From: an uncultured Christensenella sp.
GTDB taxonomy: Bacteria; Bacillota; Clostridia; Christensenellales; UBA3700
NCBI GenBank assembly: GCA_910579785.1
Contig: CAJTVJ010000006.1
Span: forward strand, 1-64,000
Direction of reading: 5' to 3'
DNA: 64,000 nt
Shown here: positions 8,728 through 17,960 of the stretch, piece after piece
Layout of the letters: each line of letters starts with the position of its first letter
Numbering within the stretch: position 1 is the first letter of the stretch
Position numbers and translations under genes: made by a program
Notes under the pieces: generated by a model
Seen by the model: only the letters and a program-made list of their open reading frames with translations
What the model was told of the DNA's origin: nothing
Databases searched by the model: none

Positions 8728-9075
8728 ATGAAGAAAATCAGACTTTATGACGAATTCGGCGAACAGTTTGATCAAGGACTTGTGCCTGCGACCGAAGAGG
8801 AACAAAAGCTTTGCGAAGAAAAACTTAAAAGCATAGGCGCATTGCCCGAAGGCTTTGTCAAGACTGACAAGGATATAAGAGGAAGTAAATTCTTCAAGCT
8901 TGTCAAACTCGACGAAAAGCAGTTGGAGCAAAAAATCAAGACGGAAAACGTAAGACGTATGCGTCAAATCGACAGACACTCCGTCACGCAGATAGTATTG
9001 CAAAGCATAACGTTGGGCTTCACCGCTCTCATTGCGCTCTTTGTATTCGTCGCATTATTTTTGCTCGATAAATAA
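8728..9075 (+). CDS. Small single-pass membrane protein of unknown function
   Basis: A 115-residue protein starting at ATG 8728 behind GGGAGGAATAGT; an upstream in-frame extension would overlap glk and lacks a ribosome site. The first 85 residues are soluble and charged (KKIRLYDEFGEQFDQ...), rich in Glu and Lys. One C-terminal helix (about 90-112) would leave a tail-anchored topology. No known domain was recognised. It is in an operon with glucokinase and is followed by a strong terminator. Confidence 0.75.
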   Translation: MKKIRLYDEFGEQFDQGLVPATEEEQKLCEEKLKSIGALPEGFVKTDKDIRGSKFFKLVKLDEKQLEQKIKTENVRRMRQIDRHSVTQIVLQSITLGFTALIALFVFVALFLLDK

Positions 9076-9103
9076 AATCTCAATACAATATTATAAAAAC
9101 AAA

Positions 9104-9134
9104 GACGGAGTTTTTAGCTCCGTCACTTTTATTT
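9104..9134 (+). terminator. Terminator of the glk operon
   Basis: GACGGAG and CTCCGTC form a 7-bp stem with a 7-nt loop, followed by ACTTTTATTT. A second perfect hairpin (TTAATGGTG/CACCATTAA, 9133-9157) follows and may stop the convergent GH18 transcript. Confidence 0.8.
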
Positions 9135-9201
9135 AATGGTGAATTATACACCATTAAACTTATTTAACTTTTTTTCCAAAGCGATGCGCTTTGTTGACAA
9201 T

Positions 9202-10602
9202 TCAACTAATTGCTCTTGAATTGACAGCCTCGCTTATCGCGCCGTACAGCGACAATTCGCTGTCAGTCGTATCGCAGGAATAGTGCCATATCATCACTCC
9301 GCCAACTCCCGTGTCGATCGCATAACAAGTCTTGTCATATATCATCTGCCTGCCGTTGTAATAACATTTTTGTTGATATGTCTCGCCCTCGCCTGCATTT
9401 ACGTCTTCGACAATACTGTTGCCCCATACGCCCAACTGCTGCGATACGTCAGCATATACTCCCCAATATCCCGCCTTATCGATAGGACGGGAGTAGAAAG
9501 GAAGTCCCAAATGCACCTTGTTCATGTCAACGCCTCTTCTATCAAGTTGATACAGCGCCTCTGCGCACATCTTATAAAAAGCCGAATGATTGCCCCTATC
9601 GTCAAAGCCGTCGTACGTCATAAGTTCTATGCTGTCCAAAAAGTCAAGTTTGCTCAGCGGAAAACCTACGGCAGAAGTGAAGTTCCACATGCTGAATGCC
9701 GCGCTAAGCGATTTGCCGTCGGGCATTGCCTTTTTAAGTTTTTCCAAAAACTTTCCGTACGTTGTGTTTGCATTAAGAGTGTACGGATATTCATAGTCAA
9801 AAGATATCCCGTCAAAGCCGTACTCTTCCATCACGTCAAGACATTCTTTGACAAGCGTATTTGCATTTTTCCCCATCGCGCCGCTATGTCTGTCCTGTGT
9901 GTCAAGTCCGTCTCCGTTTATATCAAGATTGCCGAGTATTGTATATACGATTTTGGCAGACGGATTATATTCGCGTACTTTTTCCACCGCCTTTTTAAGC
10001 ACCGTCCTTCCCTCTACGCTTTTGCCGTCAAAGAGGTAATCTTGAAAGTGCAAATGCCCGTCTTTGTCTAGATATACGCTGCCGAATAAATTAAATTGCG
10101 TCGTATGTCTCATAAGCGCCGCCGATTTGGGCGTAAGCGTATAAGCTCTGTCGACCAATAGATAAGACATGACCTCAAAGTCTTGCTTTGCGCTGCCGAC
10201 TATGTTGTAAACCTCAATATCTTTGATTGACCAATCTTTGTCGCAAGCCACAACTTTGAGAGTAATGCTGCTTGCCGTGAGCGTCTTGTGAGAGCAGTAT
10301 TTATATTTGCCTATAAAGTCGCTTTTATAAAACATCTCGCCGTCTGCATACAACTCGTAATCGGTGATATTACTTCCTTTTTCTTTAAACACAATGCTGT
10401 TGAAAGTTTTTGCAGAATCAAAAGTAAACGTCGCGCTGTCTCCCGCGCCGCCTTTCTTTACGTCGGCTTTATACTCTTTTGCCAAGTTGGGATAATTATT
10501 TGAAATATGACTTGGCGTCGAATTCATTGAACACCCTGTCATAGCCATAATCAAACTGACGAATACGCATAATATCAAAATTACTGCCAAAAGCTTTTTC
10601 AT
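9202..10602 (-). CDS. GH18 family glycoside hydrolase lipoprotein
   Basis: A 466-residue exported enzyme. The N-terminus is a lipoprotein signal: positive start, hydrophobic core and a lipobox with Cys24 (AMTGC). Residues about 50-135 look like a discoidin/CBM32-type beta sandwich (ITDYELYADGEM, WSIKDIEVYNI). The rest is a GH18 barrel: YGFDGISFDYEY at 261-272 matches DGxxxDxE, with Asp269 and Glu271 in the catalytic positions, and a late WHYSCD strand matches the barrel end. GH18 enzymes cleave chitin or peptidoglycan-like beta-1,4 N-acetylglucosamine links; an SleL/YaaH-like cortex role is possible but no LysM domain is present. GGGGA precedes the ATG. Confidence 0.85.
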   Translation of the reverse strand: MKKLLAVILILCVFVSLIMAMTGCSMNSTPSHISNNYPNLAKEYKADVKKGGAGDSATFTFDSAKTFNSIVFKEKGSNITDYELYADGEMFYKSDFIGKYKYCSHKTLTASSITLKVVACDKDWSIKDIEVYNIVGSAKQDFEVMSYLLVDRAYTLTPKSAALMRHTTQFNLFGSVYLDKDGHLHFQDYLFDGKSVEGRTVLKKAVEKVREYNPSAKIVYTILGNLDINGDGLDTQDRHSGAMGKNANTLVKECLDVMEEYGFDGISFDYEYPYTLNANTTYGKFLEKLKKAMPDGKSLSAAFSMWNFTSAVGFPLSKLDFLDSIELMTYDGFDDRGNHSAFYKMCAEALYQLDRRGVDMNKVHLGLPFYSRPIDKAGYWGVYADVSQQLGVWGNSIVEDVNAGEGETYQQKCYYNGRQMIYDKTCYAIDTGVGGVMIWHYSCDTTDSELSLYGAISEAVNSRAIS

Positions 10603-10757
10603 TGAATTTCCCCTGATCTCTAATATAATATATTATGCATTTACCTTATAAATATATCAATAGCGATTTCCATTTTTCGCTTTTAAAATACTATGTCAAT
10701 ACCCATATAAAAGCTTTATGACACTTTTTATGCTCTGTCATCTTGAATATTTTTTAT

Positions 10758-10824
10758 GTCATTTCGAGCAAAGTCGAGAAATCTCCATCCTTGTGCGTCA
10801 TTTCGACCGAAGCGGAGAAATCTC
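10758..10824. repeat. Two copies of a dispersed semi-palindromic repeat
   Basis: Copies at 10758-10785 and 10797-10824 share GTCATTTCGA, a variable middle, and GAGAAATCTC, 39 bp apart. Related copies occur at 17296-17331 and 21967-22162. All lie between genes. They look like a REP/MITE-like intergenic family. Confidence 0.65.
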
Positions 10825-10838
10825 AACCGTATTTATGC

Positions 10839-11807
10839 CTATTTCAACTTATTATTTAGCGTCTTCATTTGCTCCACCATTTGTCTGCTTGATACGTTGG
10901 CTTTGGCAAGCAAAGCATTATTTAGCGTCTGTTGGGTCAAGATATCTGACATTGCGCCTGCTATTTGAGCTCTTTGCGCTTCAAGTTGCGCCGACAACGA
11001 AGCAAATCCCTGTATCATAACTTTACCCAAAGAATGAATACTTCGACATATTTCATTTGTCGCAATACCTATCGCTTCAATAAGCGCATCGTTTCGCTTT
11101 TCTTTATCCACCAACTGCAAGGCTTCTTTTACGCTATCCGCCCTTCCCGTTTCATAATAATATATTATAAGATCCAAATTTTCCCAATCACGTTTATCAA
11201 GAATTGTTCCAAATGTTGAAACTAGGGTATGATCTATAATTTCGACTTCTCTTCCTATTTCTTTTTTTACATTACTAAATAATATCTTCTTATTATCTAA
11301 TTCAACCTCCGCATTTATTAAATCACACCTTAATTCTTTTGCATAACTTCTCATTTCATTTACTGAATAAAAACATTTTTTTGCTTTGTTCAAACAGTCT
11401 TTACGATATATTAACTTAAAAATAAATTTTAGAAATAAAAATATAGAAACTATCAAAAGTATTACCATTAAAAATATAATAAACGTCATTGAATCATCTA
11501 CCCAATTATTTATTTTAGATATATATACGAATATTGCTAAAATAATAGGAATACCGCTAAATAGTAAAAATAGTATCATTGGTAAACTAGTTTTTCTAGC
11601 TGCAAAATTATTTATTTTAATTTTCCTTTCTTCGTTTTCTATATCCCGTTCCTTCCATTGAATGTCCGAAGCAAGGTTTTCAATCCTTGTATTCAATTGT
11701 GATTCTTTTAATTCATTATTCTCAACAATATCACACTTTTGTGAGATAAATGAAAGCCCTGCCCTTAAAGCATACATTTTTTGTAATTCCTCTTGTTTTT
11801 TATCCAC
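10839..11807 (-). CDS. Coiled-coil protein with two membrane helices, unknown function
   Basis: A 322-residue protein. Residues 1-65 form a predicted coiled coil, two helices lie near 73-95 and 104-130, and a second long helical region runs from about 140 to the end. The segment DWENLDLIIYYYETGRADSVKEALQ (near 210-235) resembles a conserved block I associate with uncharacterised Clostridial proteins. Translation starts at GTG 11807 behind AAGGAG. It is expressed from a consensus promoter covered by an operator shared with the divergent HTH repressor, so it is probably the main target of that repressor. Base composition is A+T-richer than its neighbours. Confidence 0.65.
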   Translation of the reverse strand: MDKKQEELQKMYALRAGLSFISQKCDIVENNELKESQLNTRIENLASDIQWKERDIENEERKIKINNFAARKTSLPMILFLLFSGIPIILAIFVYISKINNWVDDSMTFIIFLMVILLIVSIFLFLKFIFKLIYRKDCLNKAKKCFYSVNEMRSYAKELRCDLINAEVELDNKKILFSNVKKEIGREVEIIDHTLVSTFGTILDKRDWENLDLIIYYYETGRADSVKEALQLVDKEKRNDALIEAIGIATNEICRSIHSLGKVMIQGFASLSAQLEAQRAQIAGAMSDILTQQTLNNALLAKANVSSRQMVEQMKTLNNKLK

Positions 11808-11840
11808 CTTAGTATCTCCTTTTGCATATTGGTTATAATA

Positions 11841-11883
11841 ATTATATTAGGTCAAAAGACCTATGTCAAGACTTTTGACCTAA
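11841..11883. promoter_or_regulatory. Consensus promoter with overlapping palindromic operator
   Basis: For the minus-strand gene, TTGACA (11864-11869) and TATAAT (11841-11846) are 17 bp apart. Perfect 12-bp arms TTAGGTCAAAAG (11847-11858) and CTTTTGACCTAA (11872-11883) flank it; the left arm fills the promoter spacer and the right arm ends 8 bp before the -10 box of the HTH gene. Binding there would block both promoters. The left arm also forms a smaller palindrome, TAGGTCAAAAGACCTA. Confidence 0.75.
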
Positions 11884-11890
11884 AAACTAA

Positions 11891-11896
11891 TATAAT
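11891..11896 (+). promoter_or_regulatory. -10 box of the HTH repressor gene (leaderless)
   Basis: TATAAT lies 6 nt before the ATG, so transcription should begin at or next to the start codon. There is no Shine-Dalgarno. A clear -35 box is missing, as in activator-dependent phage repressor promoters. Confidence 0.55.
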
Positions 11897-11902
11897 TAGA
11901 TT

Positions 11903-12097
11903 ATGCCGTATATTGAAGTTCTAAAAGAAATAATGTCTAATAATAATTTAAGTCAGCAAAAGCTTGCTGATATTTTAGGCGTAAACCAAACGACGGTAAG
12001 TCAGTGGCTTCTCGGCAGAAAAAAGCCAGGATTTGACAGCATATTATCGTTATATGAAAAATTTGGAGTAGAGCCAAACGAACTTTTTGGGATATAA
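11903..12097 (+). CDS. Small Cro/C1-type HTH repressor
   Basis: A 64-residue protein made almost entirely of one XRE helix-turn-helix: LSQQKLADILGVNQTTVSQWLLGRKKP, where the QQKLADILGV helix and the NQTTVSQW recognition helix are clear. No oligomerisation or ligand domain follows. It diverges from the coiled-coil membrane gene across a 95-bp region with a palindromic operator, which it probably binds, repressing both genes. The ATG lies 6 nt after TATAAT with no Shine-Dalgarno, suggesting a leaderless mRNA. Nothing is recognised in the A+T-rich 12098-12304 that follows. Confidence 0.8.
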   Translation: MPYIEVLKEIMSNNNLSQQKLADILGVNQTTVSQWLLGRKKPGFDSILSLYEKFGVEPNELFGI

Positions 12098-12304
12098 AAT
12101 TTTATGGATAAAATTTAATATATTGTTTAATTAGTTTAATAAAAAAATATACAATTTTTATTATCAGTTTAGAGCTTTTATTTAAGATAATAAATATATA
12201 TTGATATGTATACTTGCTTATAGAATTATATTTATAAATTTTTGAATTTTTTTTATTTTTAATTGCGTGATTTTATATTATAAACTTTATGGACAAAACG
12301 GCAT

Positions 12305-12335
12305 AGAAAAAGCGCGCCGATAGGCGCGCTCTTTT
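12305..12335. terminator. Terminator of the gyrBA transcript, possibly bidirectional
   Basis: AGCGCGCC and GGCGCGCT form an 8-bp G+C-rich stem with a GATA loop (12311-12330). On the minus strand TTTTTC follows; on the plus strand CTTTT follows. Confidence 0.85.
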
Positions 12336-12348
12336 AATTGATTATAAT

Positions 12349-14922
12349 TTATTCAACGTCAGTTTGAGTATCGCTTGAAGAGGTATTTTCTACACTTTCG
12401 CTTGACGCTTCGGAGTTGTTTTCCGCTGTCTGCTCGGAGTTCTCTGTCGCCGTCTCTTCGTCTTCCTGTCTCGGCACGATAGTAAATGCGACTACCCTCG
12501 ATTCTTCGTCTTTCATTCTCATGACTTTGACTCCTTGGGTATTTCTGCCGATCTTGGAGATCTCTTCGGCTTTTATTCTTATGATGATACCGTTGTCGGC
12601 GATTATCATGACGTCGTCTTCCGTCGGATGAACGAGTTTGAGATTGACGACGTTGCCCGTCTTCTCGGTAAGTTTGCCTACCAAAATACCGCTGCCTGCT
12701 CTGCCTTGCAATCTATATTCGCTTATGTCGGTACGCTTGCCGTAACCGTTCTCAGTGATAGTAAGCACTTCGCAGTCTTCTTTGACCTTGGTCATATCGA
12801 CGACGACTTCGCCCTTGTCAAGCTTGATAGACTTGACGCCCATACTTGTTCTGCCGGTTGGACGAATATCTTTTTCGCTGAATCTGATACACTTGCCGCC
12901 GCTGGAAGCCATGATTATCTCGTCTTCGCCGCTTGTAAGCTGTACGCCGATAAGTTCGTCATCTTCGTTGGCAAACGTGATTGCCTTCTTACCGTTGCTG
13001 TTGATACGTATGTACTCGTCCAACGTAGTCTTCTTGATAAGACCTTGTTTGGTCGCAAGCATCAAGAAGCCTTGGCTGTCCTTGGGCACAGGCACGTAGG
13101 CATTGATGACTTCGCCCGATTCCAGATTGAGAAGATTGACGATAGCTCTGCCCTTTGACGTTCTGCTTGCCTCGGGTATCTGATAACCCTTGGTGCGGTA
13201 TACCTTGCCCTTGTTGGAGAAGAAAAGTATATTGTCGTGGGTAGACGTCGTAATGACGTTCTCGACAAAGTCCTCTTCCTTGGTCTTGTGCGCGGATATG
13301 CCCACGCCGCCGCGGCGCTGAGCTTTGTATTCATCCACAGGCATACGCTTGATATAACCGTTGTGCGTAATGGAGAGTATTACGTCCTCTACCTCAATCA
13401 AATCTTCGATATCTATATCCGAATAGTCATAGGTGATTTCGCTGCGACGCTTGTCGTTGTACTTATCTTTGATTTCAAGAAGTTCGGTCTTGATTATCTC
13501 AACCACTCTTTGCGGTTTTGCGAGTATATCGCGCAGATCTTCAATCATCTTTTCAAGCTCTGCAAGCTCTTCCTGTATCTTCTCGACTTCGAGTGCGGTA
13601 AGTCTTTGCAATCTCATTTCAAGTATTGCAATAGCCTGCTTATCCGAAAGCTCAAAGTTGTTCATAAGATTTTCGATAGCCGACTGCCTATCGCTGGATT
13701 TCTTTATCGTGTCAATGACCTCGTCTATGTTGGTCAAAGCCTTGACCAAGCCCAACAATATATGTTCTCTCTCCAAAGCCTTATCAAGGTCATACTGCGT
13801 TCTTCTGACAATGACGTCCTTTTGGTGCTTGACGTACTCTTCAAGTATCTGTTTGAGATTGAGCACCTTAGGCGTACCTTCGACAAGCGCAAGCATTATC
13901 ATAGAATGAGATATCTGCAACTGCGTATGTTTGTAAAGCATATTGAGCACGACTTGCGGATTGGCGTCTTTTTTGACATCGACGACTATTCTCATACCGT
14001 CCTTGTCAGAAAGTTCGTGTATGTCGGAGATGCCCTCTATTTTCTTTTGCTTGACAAGGTCCGCCATATTCTCAATGAGTCTTGCCTTGTTGACCTGATA
14101 GGGTATCTCCGTGATGGTTATCTTAGATTTGCCGCCGTTTTCGTTTTCCTCTATCTCTGCCTTAGCTCTTATGATGCAGTTGCCTCTGCCGGTGCGGTAA
14201 GCTTTCTTTATTCCGCCTCCGCCCATGATATACGCTCCCGTAGGATAGTCGGGCGCAGGGATATATTCCATAAGTCCGTCTATGTCTATCTCAGGGTTTT
14301 CAAGCAACGCAACCGTACCGTCAATAACTTCGCCAAGATTGTGCGGAGGTATCGACGTAGCCATACCTACTGCGATACCGTCGGAGCCGTTGACAAGCAA
14401 GTTGGGGAATCGTGACGGCAATACGACAGGCTGCTCTCTCGTGTCGTCGAAGTTGGGATAAAAGTCAACTGTCTTTTTGTCTATGCCTCTCGTCATTTCG
14501 TCGGCTATCTTGCTGAGTCTTGCCTCGGTATAACGGTATGCCGCCGCAGGGTCGCCGTCGACAGAGCCGAAGTTGCCGTGTCCGTCGACAAGAGTACATC
14601 TTATCGAGAAGTCCTGCGCGAGTCTTACAAGCGCGTCATAGACGGAAGAGTCGCCGTGCGGATGGTATTTACCAAGCACGTCACCGACGATAAGCGCGCA
14701 CTTACGGAAAGGTTTGTCGGACGTCAGTCCAAGTTCGTTCATTGCAAAGAGTATTCTTCTGTGCACAGGTTTTAGACCGTCTCTTACGTCGGGGATTGCT
14801 CTCGATACGTTGACTGCCATCGCGTATGCTATAAAAGACTTTTTCATCTCGTGAACGGCGTCTATTTCGACGACGTTGGTCTTGTCCAGCATTTCCAATA
14901 TATTGTCTTTCTTATCTTCCAT
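12349..14922 (-). CDS. gyrA: DNA gyrase subunit A
   Basis: An 857-residue gyrase A subunit, the breakage-reunion half of the A2B2 complex that supercoils DNA. The winged-helix region has the catalytic tyrosine Tyr131 in AAAYRYTEARL. The quinolone-resistance region reads HPHGDSSVYD, with Ser92 and Asp96 at the positions of E. coli Ser83 and Asp87, the drug-sensitive residues. The C-terminal beta-pinwheel contains a GyrA box variant, QRRGGVG, with Val in place of the usual Lys. A charged Glu/Ser/Thr-rich tail of about 40 residues ends the protein. AAGGAGG precedes the ATG. It starts 10 bp after gyrB. Confidence 0.97.
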   Translation of the reverse strand: MEDKKDNILEMLDKTNVVEIDAVHEMKKSFIAYAMAVNVSRAIPDVRDGLKPVHRRILFAMNELGLTSDKPFRKCALIVGDVLGKYHPHGDSSVYDALVRLAQDFSIRCTLVDGHGNFGSVDGDPAAAYRYTEARLSKIADEMTRGIDKKTVDFYPNFDDTREQPVVLPSRFPNLLVNGSDGIAVGMATSIPPHNLGEVIDGTVALLENPEIDIDGLMEYIPAPDYPTGAYIMGGGGIKKAYRTGRGNCIIRAKAEIEENENGGKSKITITEIPYQVNKARLIENMADLVKQKKIEGISDIHELSDKDGMRIVVDVKKDANPQVVLNMLYKHTQLQISHSMIMLALVEGTPKVLNLKQILEEYVKHQKDVIVRRTQYDLDKALEREHILLGLVKALTNIDEVIDTIKKSSDRQSAIENLMNNFELSDKQAIAILEMRLQRLTALEVEKIQEELAELEKMIEDLRDILAKPQRVVEIIKTELLEIKDKYNDKRRSEITYDYSDIDIEDLIEVEDVILSITHNGYIKRMPVDEYKAQRRGGVGISAHKTKEEDFVENVITTSTHDNILFFSNKGKVYRTKGYQIPEASRTSKGRAIVNLLNLESGEVINAYVPVPKDSQGFLMLATKQGLIKKTTLDEYIRINSNGKKAITFANEDDELIGVQLTSGEDEIIMASSGGKCIRFSEKDIRPTGRTSMGVKSIKLDKGEVVVDMTKVKEDCEVLTITENGYGKRTDISEYRLQGRAGSGILVGKLTEKTGNVVNLKLVHPTEDDVMIIADNGIIIRIKAEEISKIGRNTQGVKVMRMKDEESRVVAFTIVPRQEDEETATENSEQTAENNSEASSESVENTSSSDTQTDVE

Positions 14923-14932
14923 AACTTCCTCC

Positions 14933-16843
14933 TTATACGTCGAGATCTTTTACAAGATTTGCATTTTCTTCGATAAACGTACGGCGTTTGTCAGGCTCGT
15001 CGCCCATTAGTACCGTAAATATCTCGTCGGCTTCTTCCGCGTCTTTGAGATTGACTCTCAGTAGCGTCCTCGTCTCAGGATTCATCGTCGTATCCCAAAG
15101 CTGTTCGGTATCCATCTCTCCAAGACCTTTATAACGCTGTATCTCCGCCTTTCTGCCTATGCTTACCAAAAACTCTTCAAGCGATTCCTCGTTGTAGAAA
15201 TAGTTTTCTTTCTTGCTGCCCTTCTGCGTGACCTTATAGAGCGGCGGTTGAGCGATATATACGTGACCTTGCTCGACTATCGGCTTCATAAAGCGATAGA
15301 AGAAAGTCAAAAGCAATATCCTTATATGACTGCCGTCTACGTCGGCATCGGTCATACATATAATTCTGTCGTATTTGAGCTTGTTGACGTCGCAATCTTC
15401 GTTGATACCGCAACCGAACGTCGTAATCATATTCTTGATTTCTTCGCTCTCCAACACTCTGTTGAGTCTTGCCTTTTCTACGTTGAGTATCTTGCCTCTG
15501 AGCGGCAATATTGCTTGAAAACGTCTGTCTCTGCCTTGCTTTGCCGTACCGCCTGCGCTGTCGCCCTCTACGAGATATATCTCGCATTTCTTGGGGTCTT
15601 TATCCGAGCAGTCCGCAAGCTTGCCGGGAAGAGTCGTGGATTCAAGCACGCTCTTGCGCCTTGTCAAATCTCTTGCGCTTCTTGCGGCATCTCTCGCCTT
15701 TTTAGCGTTGACGGCTTTGAGTATAAGCTCTTTTGCCTCTTTGGGGTTTTCTTCTAAGTATTCGCCGAATTTCTCCGTCATGACCTTGGATACGACGCCT
15801 CTCATAAAGCTGTTGCCAAGTTTAGTTTTTGTCTGTCCCTCAAATTGAGGATCGATAAGCTTTACGCTGACAATAGCGACAAGTCCTTCTCTGCAATCTT
15901 CACCGGAGAGTTTCTCTTCGTTTTTGAGCATCTTAAAATTGCCCGCATAGTCGTTGAAAAGTTTTGTCAACACGGCTTTAAAACCGTCCAAGTGAGTGCC
16001 GCCCTCGTGAGTGTTGATATTGTTGGCGTACGAATAGATATTCTCGCTGTAACTGTCGTTGTACTGCATAGCTATCTCTACTTGGTAATTATCAGTCTCT
16101 GAATGAATATAAAAAGGCTTTTCAAGCACACCCTTATTGCCGTTGAGTACGTCGACGTATTCTACGATACCGCCTTCGTAATAAAACTCTTCTTGTATCT
16201 CTCTCAAAGCTCTGCTGTCTTTGAGCACTATTCTAAGTCCTTTGTTGAGATATGCAAGCTCCTGTATGCGGTGTTTTAGAGTCGCATAATTAAAATCCGT
16301 CGTCTCAAAAATGTCCGGATCAGGGAAAAACGTGATCGTAGTACCTCTGTTGTTGGTATTGCCTACCACTGCCAAAGGTCTCTGAGCAACGCCTCTGTTG
16401 AAAGTCATCTTGTGAAGTTTTCCATTTTGAGCCACCTCGACGTCAAGCCATTCTGAAAGCGCGTTGACGCAAGATACGCCCACGCCGTGCAGACCGCCGG
16501 AAAATTTATATCCGCCGCCGCCGAACTTGCCGCCCGCGTGCAACTTGGTAAGCACGACTTCGACTGCCGACTTACCCTCTTTCTCTATTATACCCGTCGG
16601 TATACCTCTTCCGTTGTCTATTACTCTTACTGCGCCGTCCTGCATGATCTCGATTATGACTTTGTCACAGTATCCTGCCATAGCCTCGTCGATAGCATTG
16701 TCTACGACTTCGTATACAAGGTGATGTAAGCCTCTTTCGTCGGTTGAGCCTATATACATTCCGGGACGTTTTCTTACAGGCTCTAAGCCTTCAAGCACTT
16801 GAATATTGTCCTGGGTATACTCTTGATTTTTTTCGTTACTCAT
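14933..16843 (-). CDS. gyrB: DNA gyrase subunit B
   Basis: A 636-residue ATPase subunit of gyrase. The GHKL ATP site shows VDNAIDEAMAG, DNGRGIPTG and GGLHGVGVSCVNALS. The Toprim domain shows EGDSAGGTAKQGRDR and DADVDGSH, which bind the catalytic magnesium. Near the C-terminus QRYKGLGEM is the standard type II topoisomerase motif. The length and the 10-bp spacing to gyrA are typical. The absence of the long insert of proteobacterial GyrB fits a Bacillota protein. Confidence 0.97.
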   Translation of the reverse strand: MSNEKNQEYTQDNIQVLEGLEPVRKRPGMYIGSTDERGLHHLVYEVVDNAIDEAMAGYCDKVIIEIMQDGAVRVIDNGRGIPTGIIEKEGKSAVEVVLTKLHAGGKFGGGGYKFSGGLHGVGVSCVNALSEWLDVEVAQNGKLHKMTFNRGVAQRPLAVVGNTNNRGTTITFFPDPDIFETTDFNYATLKHRIQELAYLNKGLRIVLKDSRALREIQEEFYYEGGIVEYVDVLNGNKGVLEKPFYIHSETDNYQVEIAMQYNDSYSENIYSYANNINTHEGGTHLDGFKAVLTKLFNDYAGNFKMLKNEEKLSGEDCREGLVAIVSVKLIDPQFEGQTKTKLGNSFMRGVVSKVMTEKFGEYLEENPKEAKELILKAVNAKKARDAARSARDLTRRKSVLESTTLPGKLADCSDKDPKKCEIYLVEGDSAGGTAKQGRDRRFQAILPLRGKILNVEKARLNRVLESEEIKNMITTFGCGINEDCDVNKLKYDRIICMTDADVDGSHIRILLLTFFYRFMKPIVEQGHVYIAQPPLYKVTQKGSKKENYFYNEESLEEFLVSIGRKAEIQRYKGLGEMDTEQLWDTTMNPETRTLLRVNLKDAEEADEIFTVLMGDEPDKRRTFIEENANLVKDLDV

Positions 16844-17356
16844 CTTTACCTCCGTTGATTTTTATGAGCCTATTTACAAGTTCTCACAAGCAACCTTGCT
16901 ACCGATTTATGCGCTAAGTTCGTCTAACCAACACGCTCGTAACTCTGCTACGAGCGTAACGCTTATTCTCCTTATCTCAAAAATCGCTTACGCAATATTG
17001 CTTGCGTCACTTGTTCACAGTCTCCTCTTTCTTTTACGTATACACGCACACACGCGTGCGTACACGCATACGCAAAATTATAATATTATAATAAAATTAT
17101 TATATCATATTTATATTACGGAGTACAACTGATTTTAAAAAATTTTAGCTATTTTTGATTTATTGGCAAATATGATTTATTTATTAGAAATTTTATTATA
17201 TGTCAAATCCTCGTAAAAAGTGAAAGAGACGGCATAGCGAGTCAGCGGTAGCATCTCATGCGAGCGTCGGTGACGATTCTTATTTTCATAAGAATGAGAT
17301 TTCTCCACGCGCTTTGCTTGGTGGAATTGACTTATTTTAACCAAATAACTATACTA
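16844..17356 (-). promoter_or_regulatory. Long gyrB leader with hairpins and a distal promoter
   Basis: No gene was found in these 513 bp. A minus-strand promoter-like pair, TTGTAC (17123-17128) and TATAAT (17099-17104) with an 18-bp spacer, would give a leader of about 250 nt. The leader contains a perfect hairpin, ACGCTCGTA/TACGAGCGT (16933-16957), a second around GCAATATTGC near 16995, and an alternating CACACGCGTGCG tract near 17046-17065. Such structure could tune gyrase levels to supercoiling, but no known riboswitch was recognised. Confidence 0.4.
17296..17331 (-). repeat. Dispersed semi-palindromic repeat copy
   Basis: On the minus strand it starts GTCAATTCCACC and ends GTGGAGAAATCTC, a longer relative of the copies near 10.8 and 22 kb. 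A perfect short hairpin (ATTCTTAT/ATAAGAAT) lies beside it at 17276-17295. Confidence 0.5.
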
Positions 17357-17911
17357 TTATTTATTTCTGTCTTCTTTTAGTATTGCATAATAAGAACAAT
17401 CTACTATGCCTTGATTGCTTATATCTGCCTTTCTCATAGTGCCTTCATACTTCATACCGCATTTTTTCATTACTCTGCCTGAATTTACGTTGAGCGGGTC
17501 ATGTCTGCTCTCTATCCTGTCTACTCCTACTTTGTCAAAGAAAAAATCTACCAAAGCGCTCAAAGCCTCTGAAGTAATGCCTTGATGCCACCATTTCTTT
17601 CCTATGCAATAACCTATATGAACAGCGTTGATATTTTCCTTTAAATCTACTACGCTTATACTGCCGATAGGCTCGTCAATTTTCTTTAAGAATATACCCC
17701 ACTCGTAAAAGTCTTTTCTATCATAATTAGATATCAAAAATTCTATCCATTCTTTTGACACGCTTACGTCTTTGTGAGGTTTCCACGTAAGATATTTAGT
17801 TACTTCGTCGCTAGAAGCCCAATTATTAAACATTTTTTGAGCGTCTTTTATTTCAAATTTTTTCAAAATCAATCTGTTGGTTTCTATAGTTTGCGTACCT
17901 AAATGTTTCAT
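17357..17911 (-). CDS. GNAT N-acetyltransferase, RimJ/RimL type
   Basis: A 184-residue protein. ETNRLILKKFEIKDAQKMFNNW is the classic start of the RimJ/RimL group. The acetyl-CoA loop is IGKKWWHQGITSEAL (Q-x-x-G-x-A/T pattern), followed by IESRHDPLNVNSGRVMKKCGMKYEGTMR, in which N-x-x-S-x-x-x-x-x-K-x-G is characteristic. The family acetylates ribosomal-protein N-termini, antibiotics or metabolites; the substrate here is unknown. AAGGAAA precedes the ATG. It lies between gyrB and recF, which normally adjoin, so it is probably an insertion into the ancestral cluster. Confidence 0.85.
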   Translation of the reverse strand: MKHLGTQTIETNRLILKKFEIKDAQKMFNNWASSDEVTKYLTWKPHKDVSVSKEWIEFLISNYDRKDFYEWGIFLKKIDEPIGSISVVDLKENINAVHIGYCIGKKWWHQGITSEALSALVDFFFDKVGVDRIESRHDPLNVNSGRVMKKCGMKYEGTMRKADISNQGIVDCSYYAILKEDRNK

Positions 17912-17960
17912 TGTTTTTCCTTTTTTAAATTAGACCTCTCCGCGTAGGGCGTAAGGACTG

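Noticed and set aside
13237..14415. 392-codon plus-strand open frame opposite gyrA
   Set aside because: It is antisense to a secure gyrA, lacks a ribosome site and its translation has no domain-like pattern; it reflects the codon bias of the minus-strand gene.
17046..17065. CRISPR-like or tandem repeat at the CACACGCGTGCG tract
   Set aside because: Only a short alternating purine-pyrimidine tract with no regular repeat-spacer spacing.
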